The position numbers and the translations under genes were made by a program. From Betaproteobacteria bacterium HGW-Betaproteobacteria-7 (GTDB lineage: Bacteria; Pseudomonadota; Gammaproteobacteria; Burkholderiales; Rhodocyclaceae): a stretch of DNA of 64,000 nucleotides. Below the pieces are notes generated by a model that saw only the letters and a program-made list of their open reading frames with translations, ran no database searches and was not told the origin of the DNA. The DNA lies in contig PHCE01000014.1 of the NCBI GenBank assembly GCA_002840765.1, positions 83,433 to 147,432 of the forward strand, written 5' to 3'. Every line of letters starts with the position of its first letter. Positions within the stretch are counted from its first letter, which is position 1. This document shows, piece after piece, positions 8,453 through 19,326 of this stretch.

Positions 8453-8890
8453 TCAGACGGCGCTGACCAGGTTTGACAGCGTCACGTTCGGGCGGCAGGT
8501 TTCCATGACCTTCTGCAGACCAAGCTTCGCCTGCAGATTGATCAACAGGGGCGCCCGCAGGTTCGGTGCGATGGAGACCTTGCCCTCGCCTTCCTTCCTG
8601 AACAACACCTGCATCACGGCCACATCTTCGGCGGCCGGCGACTGCAGCGAGGCGCTCTCCTCATCGGTCAGCGCCAGTTCGTAATTGAATCCGAGCGTCG
8701 TCGGATCCACGATCTGGAAAGCCAGCGCCGGATCGTCAAGCGACTGCAGCGTGAAGCTGGTGCCTGGCTCCCCTTCCTGGACCAGCGTATAGCGCTTGCA
8801 ACTCTCGAAGCCGACCAGACCATTCGGGAAGGTGATAATTTTTTCCGGATCGATATCGACCGATCCGAACAGATAGGTTTCCACTTTCAT
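8453..8890 (-). CDS. fliW: Flagellar assembly factor FliW
   Basis: A 145-residue FliW homologue. FliW binds and antagonises the translational regulator CsrA and also binds flagellin, coupling flagellin supply to filament assembly. The family pattern is clear: an N-terminal strand [33 protein letters not shown] (residues 2-34, quoted only by position and ends KVETYLFG and FESCKRY), FQIVDP at mid-length and [22 protein letters not shown] toward the end. GGAGAAGC immediately precedes the ATG at 8890. No flagellar or csrA gene is adjacent, so it stands alone here. Confidence 0.92.
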   Translation of the reverse strand: MKVETYLFGSVDIDPEKIITFPNGLVGFESCKRYTLVQEGEPGTSFTLQSLDDPALAFQIVDPTTLGFNYELALTDEESASLQSPAAEDVAVMQVLFRKEGEGKVSIAPNLRAPLLINLQAKLGLQKVMETCRPNVTLSNLVSAV

Positions 8891-9007
8891 GCTTCTCCTC
8901 CGTTTTTTAGCAACTTGACGGACCATCCTACACCATCGTCCGGGCGGTTGTAATTTGCGCCAGGATTACGCATCATTCACCCCCCTTTTTGCTGCACTGC
9001 CGCACCC

Positions 9008-11374
9008 ATGCTCGCACCCATCGAACACCGCATCGCCGTCGAACTCAACGTCCGTCCCGCCCAGGTCAGGGCTGCTGTCCAGCTCCTCGACGAAGGCGCC
9101 ACCGTGCCCTTCATCGCCCGCTACCGCAAGGAAGTCACCGGCGAACTCGACGACACGCAACTGCGCAACCTGGAAGAACGCCTCGGCTACCTGCGCGAAC
9201 TCGAAGACCGTCGCGGCGCCGTGTTGGCCAGCATCGAGGAACAAGGCAAGCTGACCCCGGAACTGCGGGCGGTGATTGAGGACGCCGAAACGAAACAGCG
9301 CCTCGAAGACCTCTATCTCCCCTACAAGCAGAAACGCCGCACCAAGGCGCAGATTGCCCGCGAAGCCGGCATCGAACCGCTGGCGCTGGCGCTGCTGGAC
9401 AACCCTGACCTGACGCCGGAAGACGAAGCGGAAAAGTACCTCAACGCTGACGCCGGTTTTGCCGACAGCAAGGCCGTGCTCGACGGCGCCCGCCAGATCC
9501 TGATGGAGAAGTTCGCCGAAGACGCGCAACTGCTGCAGACGCTGCGCGACTACCTGAAGGAACATGGCCTGCTCAAATCGACCGTGATCGAAGGCAAGGA
9601 AAGCGAAGGCGCCAAATTCCGCGACTGGTTCGATTTCGCCGAATCCATCGTCGACATGCCATCGCACCGCGCGCTGGCCTTGCTGCGCGGGCGCAACGAA
9701 GGCTTCCTCAACGTCACGCTGGTGCTCGATTCGGAACTCAACGAAGACGCCGTCAAGAAACCGGAGAAACCGGGGACAGACCACGGTTTCGGTGGAAACC
9801 GTGGTCTGTCCCCGGTTTCTCCCTGCGAACAACGCATCGCCGCCCGCTTCGGCATCAAGGCGCAGAACCGCCCGGCCGACAAATGGCTGCAAGACACCGT
9901 GCGCTGGACCTGGAAGGTCAAGGTCTACACCCACCTCGAACTCGAACTGGTCAATGAGCTGCGCGAGCGCGCCGAGGAAGAGGCCATCCGCATCTTCGGC
10001 AAGAACCTCAAGGACCTGCTGCTCGCCGCCCCGGCCGGCCAGCACGTGACCATGGGCATAGACCCAGGCATCCGTACCGGCTGCAAGATCGCCGTCGTCG
10101 ACGCCACCGGCAAGCTCCTGGACACCGCCACCATCTACCCGCACGAACCGCGCAACGACTGGGGCGGCTCGATTTCGACCATCGCCCGCCTGGCCTCGAC
10201 GCACGGCGTGACGCTGGTCGCCATCGGCAACGGCACCGCCAGCCGCGAAACCGACAAGCTGGTGCAGGACGTCATGAAGAAATACCCGGAAGCGCGGCTG
10301 CAGAAGATCGTCGTCTCGGAAGCCGGCGCCTCGGTGTACTCGGCTTCGGAACTGGCCGCCAAGGAATTCCCCGACCTCGATGTTTCCATTCGCGGCGCCG
10401 TCTCGATTGCCCGCCGACTGCAGGACCCGCTCGCAGAACTGGTCAAGATCGAGCCGAAATCCATCGGCGTCGGCCAGTACCAGCACGACGTGTCGCAAAC
10501 CAAGCTGGCGCGCAATCTCGACGCCGTTGTCGAGGATTGCGTCAATGCCGTCGGCGTCGATGTGAACACCGCCTCGGTGCCGCTGCTGACCCGCATCTCC
10601 GGCCTCAACGGCAACCTGGCCGCGAACATCGTCAGCTACCGCGACGCCCACGGCGCCTTCAAGTCGCGCGACGACCTGAAGAAGGTGCCGCGCCTCGGCG
10701 ACAAGACCTACGAACAGGCCGCCGGCTTCCTGCGCGTGCCCAACGGCGACAACCCGCTCGACGCTTCCTCTGTGCACCCGGAAGCCTATCCGGTGGTGGA
10801 AAAGATCATCGTCGATCTGAAGAAATCGATGAAGGACATCCTCGGCAACAGCCAGGCGCTCAAGGGTTTGAATCCGGCCAAGTACACCGACGAACGCTTC
10901 GGCCTGCCGACCGTGCAGGACATCTTCAAGGAACTGGAAAAACCCGGCCGCGACCCGCGCCCCGAGTTCAAGACCGCCACCTTCGCCGACGGCATCGAGG
11001 AAGTGAAGGACCTGCGTCCGGGCATGATCCTCGAAGGCGTCGTCACCAACGTCGCCGCCTTCGGCGCCTTCGTCGACATCGGCGTGCATCAGGACGGCCT
11101 CGTTCACGTCTCGGCCTTGTCCAATACCTTCGTCAAGGACCCGCACACCATCGTCAAGGCCGGCCAGGTGGTCAAGGTCAAGGTGCTGGAAGTCGACCTC
11201 GCCCGCCAGCGCATCGCACTGACCATGCGCATGTCAGACGAGCCCGGCAAAGGCCGTGGCGCCGACGCTGGCAGCCAGCGCGGCGCACCGCTGTCGAGAA
11301 ACCAGGCACGGCAAAATACCGCACCACCGGCCGGCAACGCCATGGCCAGCGCCTTCGCCAAACTGCGCAAGTAA
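9008..11374 (+). CDS. tex: Tex/YhgF-type RNA-binding transcription accessory protein
   Basis: A 788-residue cytoplasmic nucleic-acid-binding protein. It has an N-terminal helical Tex region ([23 protein letters not shown]), a YqgF/RNase H-like domain beginning at about residue 349 ([10 protein letters not shown], with Asp352), helix-hairpin-helix repeats around 510-590 and a C-terminal S1 domain from about residue 672 ([21 protein letters not shown]). Tex is known as an essential or accessory transcription factor in several bacteria and binds RNA through the S1 domain. Residues 252-273 (starting PEKPGTDHG) are encoded by a perfect palindrome inserted in frame and break the helical N-terminal region. 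Apart from this insertion the gene looks intact. Confidence 0.95.
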   Translation: MLAPIEHRIAVELNVRPAQVRAAVQLLDEGATVPFIARYRKEVTGELDDTQLRNLEERLGYLRELEDRRGAVLASIEEQGKLTPELRAVIEDAETKQRLEDLYLPYKQKRRTKAQIAREAGIEPLALALLDNPDLTPEDEAEKYLNADAGFADSKAVLDGARQILMEKFAEDAQLLQTLRDYLKEHGLLKSTVIEGKESEGAKFRDWFDFAESIVDMPSHRALALLRGRNEGFLNVTLVLDSELNEDAVKKPEKPGTDHGFGGNRGLSPVSPCEQRIAARFGIKAQNRPADKWLQDTVRWTWKVKVYTHLELELVNELRERAEEEAIRIFGKNLKDLLLAAPAGQHVTMGIDPGIRTGCKIAVVDATGKLLDTATIYPHEPRNDWGGSISTIARLASTHGVTLVAIGNGTASRETDKLVQDVMKKYPEARLQKIVVSEAGASVYSASELAAKEFPDLDVSIRGAVSIARRLQDPLAELVKIEPKSIGVGQYQHDVSQTKLARNLDAVVEDCVNAVGVDVNTASVPLLTRISGLNGNLAANIVSYRDAHGAFKSRDDLKKVPRLGDKTYEQAAGFLRVPNGDNPLDASSVHPEAYPVVEKIIVDLKKSMKDILGNSQALKGLNPAKYTDERFGLPTVQDIFKELEKPGRDPRPEFKTATFADGIEEVKDLRPGMILEGVVTNVAAFGAFVDIGVHQDGLVHVSALSNTFVKDPHTIVKAGQVVKVKVLEVDLARQRIALTMRMSDEPGKGRGADAGSQRGAPLSRNQARQNTAPPAGNAMASAFAKLRK
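9763..9822. repeat. REP-like 60-bp palindrome inserted in frame inside tex
   Basis: A perfect 28-bp inverted repeat (9763-9790 against 9795-9822) with a 4-bp GGTG loop. The arms contain AAACCGGGGACAGACCACGG. The total of 60 bp equals 20 codons and keeps the tex frame open. The compact palindrome with a short loop resembles REP elements mobilised by REP-associated tyrosine transposases. No second copy was noticed in this window. Confidence 0.8.
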
Positions 11375-11390
11375 GCCCGCGCCAGTCGCC

Positions 11391-11415
11391 GCCGGCGTCT
11401 TCCCCAGACGCCGGC
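11391..11415. terminator. GC-rich hairpin downstream of tex
   Basis: GCCGGCGTCT (11391-11400) pairs with AGACGCCGGC (11406-11415) around TCCCC. It lies 17 bp after the tex stop. The following AGGGGCAAAAAAA is not a T tract, so intrinsic termination on the plus strand is doubtful. Confidence 0.4.
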
Positions 11416-11499
11416 AGGGGCAAAAAAACAAATTCGCCCCCCCGTTTGGAAAGCTGTAGGATGTAGCGAATCTATTACTTTTGGCGTAAGTTCAACACC

Positions 11500-13764
<2,265 letters not shown>

Positions 13765-13911
13765 CAGCGAACCGGACGGCGAATGCGACGCGGGTATCGC
13801 CGAACCTTTTGGCATATCCGCTGTCTACTGCGTAGTCGCTGGGCAGTTTGCTCCGGATCGGCGTCACTGCCCGACACACCTGCAAGAACCCCCACACAAG
13901 GTCAAACAACT

Positions 13912-14568
13912 ATGAACAAGCTCATCATTTCGCTTTCCACCATCGCCATCGGCGTCGCCACCCTGTCCGGATGCGCCAATATGTCTGAAACCCAACGCAC
14001 CACGGCCACTGGCGGCGCCATCGGCGCGTTGGCAGGCGCCGCCATCGGCGCGGCAACCGGAGGTGGCAAGGGGGCGGCCGCTGGTGCAGCGGTCGGCGGT
14101 GCGCTTGGTGCCGGCGGCGGCTATCTTTGGTCGCAGCGCATGCAGGAGCAGAAGGCGACGATGGAGCAAGCGACAGCAGGCACCGGCGTCGGCGTCAGCC
14201 AGACGGCGGATAACCGGCTCAAGCTCGACATTCCCAGCGACGTCGGCTTCGATACCGGACGCTACGACATCAAGCCCAACCTGAGCCCGATCCTCGAGCG
14301 TTTTGCGACGACGCTGAACCAGAACCCGGTAACGACGGTGAATATCATCGGCCACACTGACAGTTCCGGCTCGGATGCGATCAATCAACCGCTGTCGGTC
14401 AATCGCGCCAGTGCCACCCGCGACTATCTGGTGGCGCGCGGCGTAGCGGCCAACCGGATCGGCATCGACGGCCGCGGCGCGCGTGAGCCGGTGGGCGACA
14501 ACAGCACCGCCGCCGGGCGGGCGATGAATCGGCGCATCGAGATCTACGTCGCCGAAGCGCCCCGCTAA
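13912..14568 (+). CDS. OmpA-family outer-membrane lipoprotein (YiaD-like)
   Basis: A 218-residue lipoprotein. The signal peptide MNKLIISLSTIAIGVATLSG ends with the lipobox LSGC, so Cys21 is lipidated. Residues 35-80 form a glycine/alanine-rich glycine-zipper stretch (GGAIGALAGAAIGAATGGG). The C-terminal OmpA domain from about residue 105 contains NIIGHTDSSGSDAINQPLS and the RAMNRRIEIYV ending, the peptidoglycan-binding pattern. It probably anchors the outer membrane to the cell wall. The ATG at 13912 was chosen because it starts the signal peptide. Confidence 0.92.
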   Translation: MNKLIISLSTIAIGVATLSGCANMSETQRTTATGGAIGALAGAAIGAATGGGKGAAAGAAVGGALGAGGGYLWSQRMQEQKATMEQATAGTGVGVSQTADNRLKLDIPSDVGFDTGRYDIKPNLSPILERFATTLNQNPVTTVNIIGHTDSSGSDAINQPLSVNRASATRDYLVARGVAANRIGIDGRGAREPVGDNSTAAGRAMNRRIEIYVAEAPR

Positions 14569-14580
14569 GCCTTAGCGGGG
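14560..14580. terminator. Hairpin overlapping the end of the OmpA-family gene
   Basis: CCCCGCTAAG (14560-14569) is followed one base later by its exact complement CTTAGCGGGG (14571-14580). The stem includes the stop codon. It lies between convergent genes; no T tract follows. Confidence 0.5.
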
Positions 14581-14584
14581 CCGC

Positions 14585-14815
14585 TCAGCGGCCCTTGCGC
14601 GCCGGTTTGTACTGTTTGAAGACGGCGCGCGCATCAAGTTCGGCGCGCGCCTGAGTGCAGATGGATGGATCGTCGTCGTGGCCGCTGAAGTAATCAGCGG
14701 CCTGGGCGCACATGACGATGGCGATGGCCGCCTCGTCGCTCAGCGTGTAGATCTCGGTCAGCAGCGTGGCCACTTCGTCGAGGTGCTGCTCGTAGGTCAT
14801 CGTTTTCTGGTTCAT
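14585..14815 (-). CDS. Small hypothetical protein
   Basis: A 76-residue acidic, mostly helical protein with TYEQHLDEVATLLTEIYTLS, an AIAIVMCAQAADYF segment and a basic tail KQYKPARKGR. No domain was recognised. Two starts are possible: ATG 14815 (MNQKTMTYEQ) and ATG 14800 (MTYEQ); neither has a strong ribosome-binding site. It converges on the OmpA-family gene and is divergent from the ceramidase-like gene. Confidence 0.55.
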   Translation of the reverse strand: MNQKTMTYEQHLDEVATLLTEIYTLSDEAAIAIVMCAQAADYFSGHDDDPSICTQARAELDARAVFKQYKPARKGR

Positions 14816-14918
14816 GGCGTTCAAGTTGTGCCGGCAGGATCGCCGGGCGGATTTTAGCAAGCCGCGGCCGGGTATCATGCAGGCCAACCGGGCATTCGCC
14901 GAGGACCGCCAGCGCACT

Positions 14919-15590
14919 ATGAGCACAACAGCCGATTCCGCCATCGACATTTACTGCGAACGCACCTCTGCCGCCTTCTGGGCGGAGCCGGTCAATGCCC
15001 TGAGCAATCTGTCGTTCGTCGTCGCCGCCCTGTTGTTGCTCGTGCTGTTGCGGCGCAGGCAAATGCGGGCCGGTTGGCCGGCCGTCTTCCTGATCGTCAA
15101 TCTGGCCATTATCGGCCTCGGCAGCTTCCTCTTTCACACTTTCGCCGACCGGGCGACGATGCTCGCCGATCTACTGCCGATTTTCATCTACCAGCTGGCC
15201 TTCCTCGCCTTTTACGGGCGCTTCGTCGCCGGCTGGCGGCTACCGACGGTCGCCGCCTTGCTGCTCGGCTTCCTGCTGGTTAACGCCGCCTTCGCCCAGT
15301 TGCCGGCGCACTGGCTGAACGGCTCATTGCTCTACGGCGGCGCCCTGCTCTTCATTGGCGCCCTCGCCGCCCTGCACCAACGCAGCGGGCGGCGAGAACC
15401 CGGCATCCTGTGGCTGGCCTTTGCCTTCTTCGTTGTCGCCCTCGCCTGCCGGTCGCTGGATGACTGGATTTGCCCGAGCTGGCCGCTCGGCACGCATTTC
15501 CTCTGGCATCTGCTGAACGGCGTCGTCCTCTACCTGACGACACGCGCCTACCTGCTCAATCAGCCCCCGTCTCCCCCCGGTCGTCCGTAG
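14919..15590 (+). CDS. Ceramidase-like multi-pass membrane protein (CREST superfamily)
   Basis: A 223-residue protein with about seven membrane helices. The N-terminus DIYCERTSAAFWAEPVNALSN matches the alkaline-ceramidase/CREST pattern (D-x-Y-C-E ... W-x-E-P-x-N-x-x-S-N), GSFLFHTFA supplies the conserved S-x3-H, and WHLLNGVVLY supplies the late His. In the superfamily Ser, Asp and three His form a zinc amidohydrolase site. The substrate in bacteria without sphingolipids is unknown. The ATG at 14919 is preferred; the open frame continues upstream to another ATG at 14877 with no better ribosome-binding site. Confidence 0.75.
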   Translation: MSTTADSAIDIYCERTSAAFWAEPVNALSNLSFVVAALLLLVLLRRRQMRAGWPAVFLIVNLAIIGLGSFLFHTFADRATMLADLLPIFIYQLAFLAFYGRFVAGWRLPTVAALLLGFLLVNAAFAQLPAHWLNGSLLYGGALLFIGALAALHQRSGRREPGILWLAFAFFVVALACRSLDDWICPSWPLGTHFLWHLLNGVVLYLTTRAYLLNQPPSPPGRP

Positions 15591-15681
15591 AAGGCCGCCG
15601 CTGCACCGGTGAGACGAGAAATACGCACAGCAATCGCGTATCCTGTGAGCCATTCGAAGGCCTCTTCAACGCGAGTCGAAT

Positions 15682-16539
15682 ATGCAGGCACATCAATGGC
15701 AGTGGGGTATCAATCAGTGGGTCGAATTCCTTCGCGACAAGGACACCCCGGTGCTGCCCCGAACCCGCGCCATCATCGCTGCTCTTGAGGCCGGCGGTGA
15801 TGAGCAGCAGGAATGCCTGTCGGCGCGCGATCTGGTCAATATCGTCTATGCCGATCCCTACCTGGCGCTGAAACTGCTGCGTCGCGCCGAGCAGCGCCGT
15901 TCGCGCCAGCTCGGCCACGACACGACGACGCCGCTGGCCGCCGTGTTGCAGACCGGGTACGACGAACTGAAGTCCATCGTCAGCAGCAGCCCTGAACTGG
16001 CAGAGGTACCGGACGGGTGCCATACCTGCGAATTCCGCTCCGTGCTCGCCTGCTCGATCGCCCGCGCCTGGGCCAACCGGCGGGCCGACGTGTCGCCAGA
16101 CGAGGTGTCAATGGCGGCCCTGCTGGTCGAGACCGGCGAATTGCTGCTCTGGCATTTCGCGCCGGAATTGACCGACACGGAAACGCGCACACGCGACTGG
16201 AATGAGCGCTTCTGGGCGTTGATGAAACGCGAGTCGGCGATCGAGTTCACCTTCCGCCAGCTGACCACGGCACTGGCCCTGGCCTGGGAACTGCCCTCGC
16301 TGGTCGTCTTGCTGATCAAGGGCACCGACACGCCGCGCGCCAATATCGCCCGCCTGGCCGCCGACGCCGCCAAGCTGATCACCACCGATCTCTCGGTGCC
16401 GGGCATGCTGACCATCCTGCGCGATGCGCACAAAGCCGTGCCGGCGGCGACCCTGGCCGAACTGACCGAGCCACTGCCGCTACCCGATGACATTCGCGCC
16501 GACCTGCTCGCCGCCATCGCCGCCGAAACGCCGGCCTAG
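15682..16539 (+). CDS. HDOD-domain signalling protein
   Basis: A 285-residue cytoplasmic protein with the helical HDOD fold: LVNIVYADPYLALKLLRRAEQ, LAAVLQTGYDELKSIV and VSMAALLVETGELLLWHF. HDOD proteins lack the full HD metal site of phosphohydrolases and act as signalling scaffolds, often linked to cyclic-di-GMP or stress. A Cys pair is seen in GCHTCEF. Its position 67 bp upstream of nosF on the same strand would allow cotranscription, but a functional tie is only inference. Confidence 0.75.
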   Translation: MQAHQWQWGINQWVEFLRDKDTPVLPRTRAIIAALEAGGDEQQECLSARDLVNIVYADPYLALKLLRRAEQRRSRQLGHDTTTPLAAVLQTGYDELKSIVSSSPELAEVPDGCHTCEFRSVLACSIARAWANRRADVSPDEVSMAALLVETGELLLWHFAPELTDTETRTRDWNERFWALMKRESAIEFTFRQLTTALALAWELPSLVVLLIKGTDTPRANIARLAADAAKLITTDLSVPGMLTILRDAHKAVPAATLAELTEPLPLPDDIRADLLAAIAAETPA

Positions 16540-16606
16540 GCCGCCAGGCCGGGAATTTTTGATCCAGGTTCAAGGTCGCTCGGGGGCCGCTTCCTATAAT
16601 CGGCCC

Positions 16607-17464
16607 ATGATTCAGTTCTCCCAACTTGCCAAGACTTTCCGCCGCGTCCGGGTGCTCGATGGCATCGATCTCGACATCGGCCTCGGCGAGCGCGTCGCCC
16701 TGATCGGTTCCAACGGCGCCGGCAAGACGACGCTGATCCGCTGCCTGCTCGGCGAATACACGCATGACGGCACAGTCCTGATTGGCGGACTCGACCCGCG
16801 CTCCAACCGCACCGCCGTGCTCGGCAACATCGGCTTCGTGCCGCAACTGCCGCCGCCGCTGAAAATGCCGGTCGGCCAGCTGATCGATTTCTCGGCCTCG
16901 CTATGCGGCACCGATCCGGCGCGCATTCACGGCATTGCCCGGCGCCTCGGGCTGGATGTCGATGCCATCCTGACCCGCCAGTTCGTCCGCCTCTCCGGCG
17001 GCATGAAGCAGAAGCTGCTGATCGCCATCGCCCTCGGTCGCGAGGCCAAGCTGCTGATCATGGACGAGCCGGCCGCCAACCTCGACCCGGAAGCGCGCAA
17101 GATTTTCTTCGACCTACTTGCCGAGCGCCTGGAAGACGCGACGATGATCATCTCCAGCCACCGCCTCGACGAAGTCTCGGCGCTGGTCAATCGGGTGATT
17201 GAAATGGACATGGGCAAGATCGTCCTCGACGACAAGGTGGCCGACGACGTCGCGCTGACCGCCCGTCTGGCCTGCCGCATTTTTCTCAAGCGCTTCGAAC
17301 CGGCCTTCGCCAAGGCCCTGGACGGCTGGAACTTCACCAGCCGCGACGCCGACCGGGTGTGGGAAGGGGAGATCGCCGGGCCGGACCGCCTGCGTTTCCT
17401 CGGCATCGTTTCGCGCTACACGGCGCTGGTCGGCGACCTGTCGCTGAGCGAGCGGGCGGCCTGA
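16607..17464 (+). CDS. nosF: NosF-like ABC transporter ATPase
   Basis: A 285-residue ATPase. Walker A is GSNGAGKT (residues 34-41), the signature LSGGM starts near residue 129, Walker B is LLIMDEPAANLD and the switch His is in ISSHRLDE. NosF with NosD and the permease NosY forms the complex that supplies sulfur for, and supports assembly of, the copper sites of nitrous oxide reductase. Assignment rests on the immediately following nosL and NosY-type permease. NosL starts 3 bp after this gene ends. No nosD or nosZ is in the window. Confidence 0.8.
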   Translation: MIQFSQLAKTFRRVRVLDGIDLDIGLGERVALIGSNGAGKTTLIRCLLGEYTHDGTVLIGGLDPRSNRTAVLGNIGFVPQLPPPLKMPVGQLIDFSASLCGTDPARIHGIARRLGLDVDAILTRQFVRLSGGMKQKLLIAIALGREAKLLIMDEPAANLDPEARKIFFDLLAERLEDATMIISSHRLDEVSALVNRVIEMDMGKIVLDDKVADDVALTARLACRIFLKRFEPAFAKALDGWNFTSRDADRVWEGEIAGPDRLRFLGIVSRYTALVGDLSLSERAA

Positions 17465-17466
17465 GC

Positions 17467-17952
17467 ATGTGCCACACCGAACGCCGCCAATTCCTCGGCC
17501 ACCTCGCTATCGGCGGCTTTCTGCTGACGCCGCTGGCCGCCGCCCTCTCCGGCTGCAAGGCGGATGGCTGGCCGGAGGGCATGGCCGAAATCAAGTGGGA
17601 CCGCGATACCTGCGTCCGCTGCAGCATGGTCATCTCCGACCGGCGCTTCGCCACCCAGGTGCGCGGCGGCCCGAAAGACACCGTCTACAAGTTCGACGAC
17701 ATCGGCTGCCTGATCTTCTGGCTGCGCGACAAGGTCGCCGATCAACCCTGGCTGACCGAGGCGGCAACGAAAATGTGGGTAGCCGACATGAACAGCAAGG
17801 GCCAGGACGTCAAATGGCTGGACCCGCGCCAGGCCCACTACCTTGGCCGCCATTCGCCGATGGGCTACAACTTTGCCGCCACCACCCAGCCACAGGCCGG
17901 CAGCCAGGATTTCGCCAGCATGCGCGAACATGTGCTGGCCCGGGGCAAGTAA
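17467..17952 (+). CDS. nosL: NosL-like copper chaperone lipoprotein
   Basis: A 161-residue protein with a twin-arginine-like N-terminus (ERRQFLGHLAIGGF) and a lipobox LSGC at the end of the signal sequence, so it is probably an outer-membrane-directed or membrane-tethered lipoprotein. The metal-binding motif CVRCSMVISD fits the NosL Cys-x-Met copper(I) site, with an extra Cys three residues earlier. NosL delivers copper to nitrous oxide reductase in known systems. It lies between nosF and the permease gene. Confidence 0.85.
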   Translation: MCHTERRQFLGHLAIGGFLLTPLAAALSGCKADGWPEGMAEIKWDRDTCVRCSMVISDRRFATQVRGGPKDTVYKFDDIGCLIFWLRDKVADQPWLTEAATKMWVADMNSKGQDVKWLDPRQAHYLGRHSPMGYNFAATTQPQAGSQDFASMREHVLARGK

Positions 17953-17998
17953 TGCCCCGCCCTGCCCTCGATTCAACCACCAAGGCTGAACACAAAAA

Positions 17999-18826
17999 AT
18001 GAAGCAACTCTGGCTGACCGCCAAACTGGACATCGTCGAATCGCTGCGCGCCCGTTGGTTCCAGATCTACACCCTGGTCTTCGGCGGCATCGTCGCCCTG
18101 CTCTTCGTCTTCGGCCTGACTGAATCGCGGGTGCTCGGCTTCATCGGCCTGTCGCGCCTGCTGGTCACCTACATCCAGCTGACCATGGCCATCCTGCCGA
18201 TTTTCGTGCTGATCACCACGGTGCGCTCGGTGGCGGGCGACCGCGAGGCCGGCGTCTTCGAATACCTGCTGTCGCTGCCGGTGTCGTTGGCGGCGTGGTT
18301 CTGGGGCAAGATCGTCGGCCGCTACATCGTCATCTTCACACCGGTTTTCCTGGCCATGCTCGGCGCCACCCTCTGGGCAACGATCCAGGACATCGAAGTG
18401 CCGTGGGGCATGTTTGGTTACTACACCGCGCTGCTCGCCGTGATGGCCATGTGCTTCCTCGGCATCGGCATGCTGATCTCGGCCATCGCCCGTAGCACCG
18501 ACATGGCCCAGGGCGCCGCCTTCATGGTCTGGCTGGCGCTGCTGCTGTTCCTCGACCTGATCCTGCTCGGCGTCATGATCCAGGGCAAGGTGGCGCCGGA
18601 AGTTGCCATCACGCTGGCCCTGGCCAACCCGCTGCAGGTCTTCCGCACCGCCGCACTGGCCCTCTTCGACCCGCAACTGATCGTCCTCGGCCCCTCCGCC
18701 TTCGTCATCCTCGACCTGTTCGGCGCCACCGGCTACAAGGTCTTCGCCCTGGTCTATCCGGCCGTGCTCGGCGTCGTCAGTGCTACCATCGGCTACGTTC
18801 TGTTCCGCCGTGGTGACCTGCCTTGA
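17999..18826 (+). CDS. nosY: NosY-like ABC transporter permease
   Basis: A 275-residue protein with six predicted membrane helices (for example YTLVFGGIVALLFVFGL and AAFMVWLALLLFLDLILLGVM) and the family loop VRSVAGDREAGVFEYLLSLPVS, matching the NosY/copper-enzyme maturation permeases. It pairs with the NosF ATPase upstream. Its stop codon overlaps the TTG start of the downstream thioredoxin-like gene (TTGA), so the two are translationally coupled. Confidence 0.85.
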   Translation: MKQLWLTAKLDIVESLRARWFQIYTLVFGGIVALLFVFGLTESRVLGFIGLSRLLVTYIQLTMAILPIFVLITTVRSVAGDREAGVFEYLLSLPVSLAAWFWGKIVGRYIVIFTPVFLAMLGATLWATIQDIEVPWGMFGYYTALLAVMAMCFLGIGMLISAIARSTDMAQGAAFMVWLALLLFLDLILLGVMIQGKVAPEVAITLALANPLQVFRTAALALFDPQLIVLGPSAFVILDLFGATGYKVFALVYPAVLGVVSATIGYVLFRRGDLP

Positions 18827-19323
18827 AACAACTGTTCGCTGCCCTGACGCTGACTCTGTTCTCCCAGCTGGGCCTGGCCAATGAGCAAGCTTCGTCGGCC
18901 CCCCTGTTCGCCGCCACGTTGAGCGATGTCGACGACAAGCCGGTGGCCCTCTCCCGCTACAAGGGCAAGCCGCTGGTTGTCAATTTCTGGGCCCGTTGGT
19001 GCGGCCCGTGCAAGGTCGAGATTCCCGAACTGATCAAGTTCCGCAACGCCCACAAGGGCAAGATCGAAGTGCTGGGCATTGGCATCGAGGACCGGGCCGA
19101 ACCGGTCAAGGACTTTGCCAAGGCCTACGAGATGGACTACCCGGTCTTCGTCGCCAAGGACCAGGGCATTCCGTTGATGAAGGCGCTCGGCAACACGCGC
19201 GGCGGCCTGCCGTACACGCTGTTCATCGACCGCCAGGGCAAGGTCATCGCCACCAAGATGGGTTTGATCAAGGCCGCCGACCTCGACGCCCTGGCCCTGG
19301 CCCCGGCCCTGCTCGCCAAATAA
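18823..19323 (+). CDS. TlpA-like periplasmic thiol-disulfide oxidoreductase
   Basis: A 166-residue thioredoxin-fold protein with a signal peptide (MKQLFAALTLTLFSQLGLA-NE) and the active site WCGPC (Cys60 and Cys63) in VVNFWARWCGPCKVEIPEL. The cis-Pro is in GGLPYTLFID. TlpA-type reductases keep cysteines of periplasmic copper sites or chaperones reduced. Its coupling to nosFLY suggests it reduces NosL or the copper enzyme. The start is TTG at 18823, overlapping the nosY stop; no other start gives the signal peptide. Confidence 0.85.
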   Translation: MKQLFAALTLTLFSQLGLANEQASSAPLFAATLSDVDDKPVALSRYKGKPLVVNFWARWCGPCKVEIPELIKFRNAHKGKIEVLGIGIEDRAEPVKDFAKAYEMDYPVFVAKDQGIPLMKALGNTRGGLPYTLFIDRQGKVIATKMGLIKAADLDALALAPALLAK

Positions 19324-19326
19324 GCC

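Noticed and set aside
8966..11146. 726-codon open frame on the minus strand opposite tex
   Set aside because: Low-complexity translation rich in Val, Gly, Asp, Arg and His; it mirrors tex in a GC-rich genome and shows no domain.
16556..16572. FNR-like sequence TTGATCCAGGTTCAA before nosF
   Set aside because: The half-sites are spaced by one base too many and the second half is TTCAA instead of ATCAA; not convincing without more sites.
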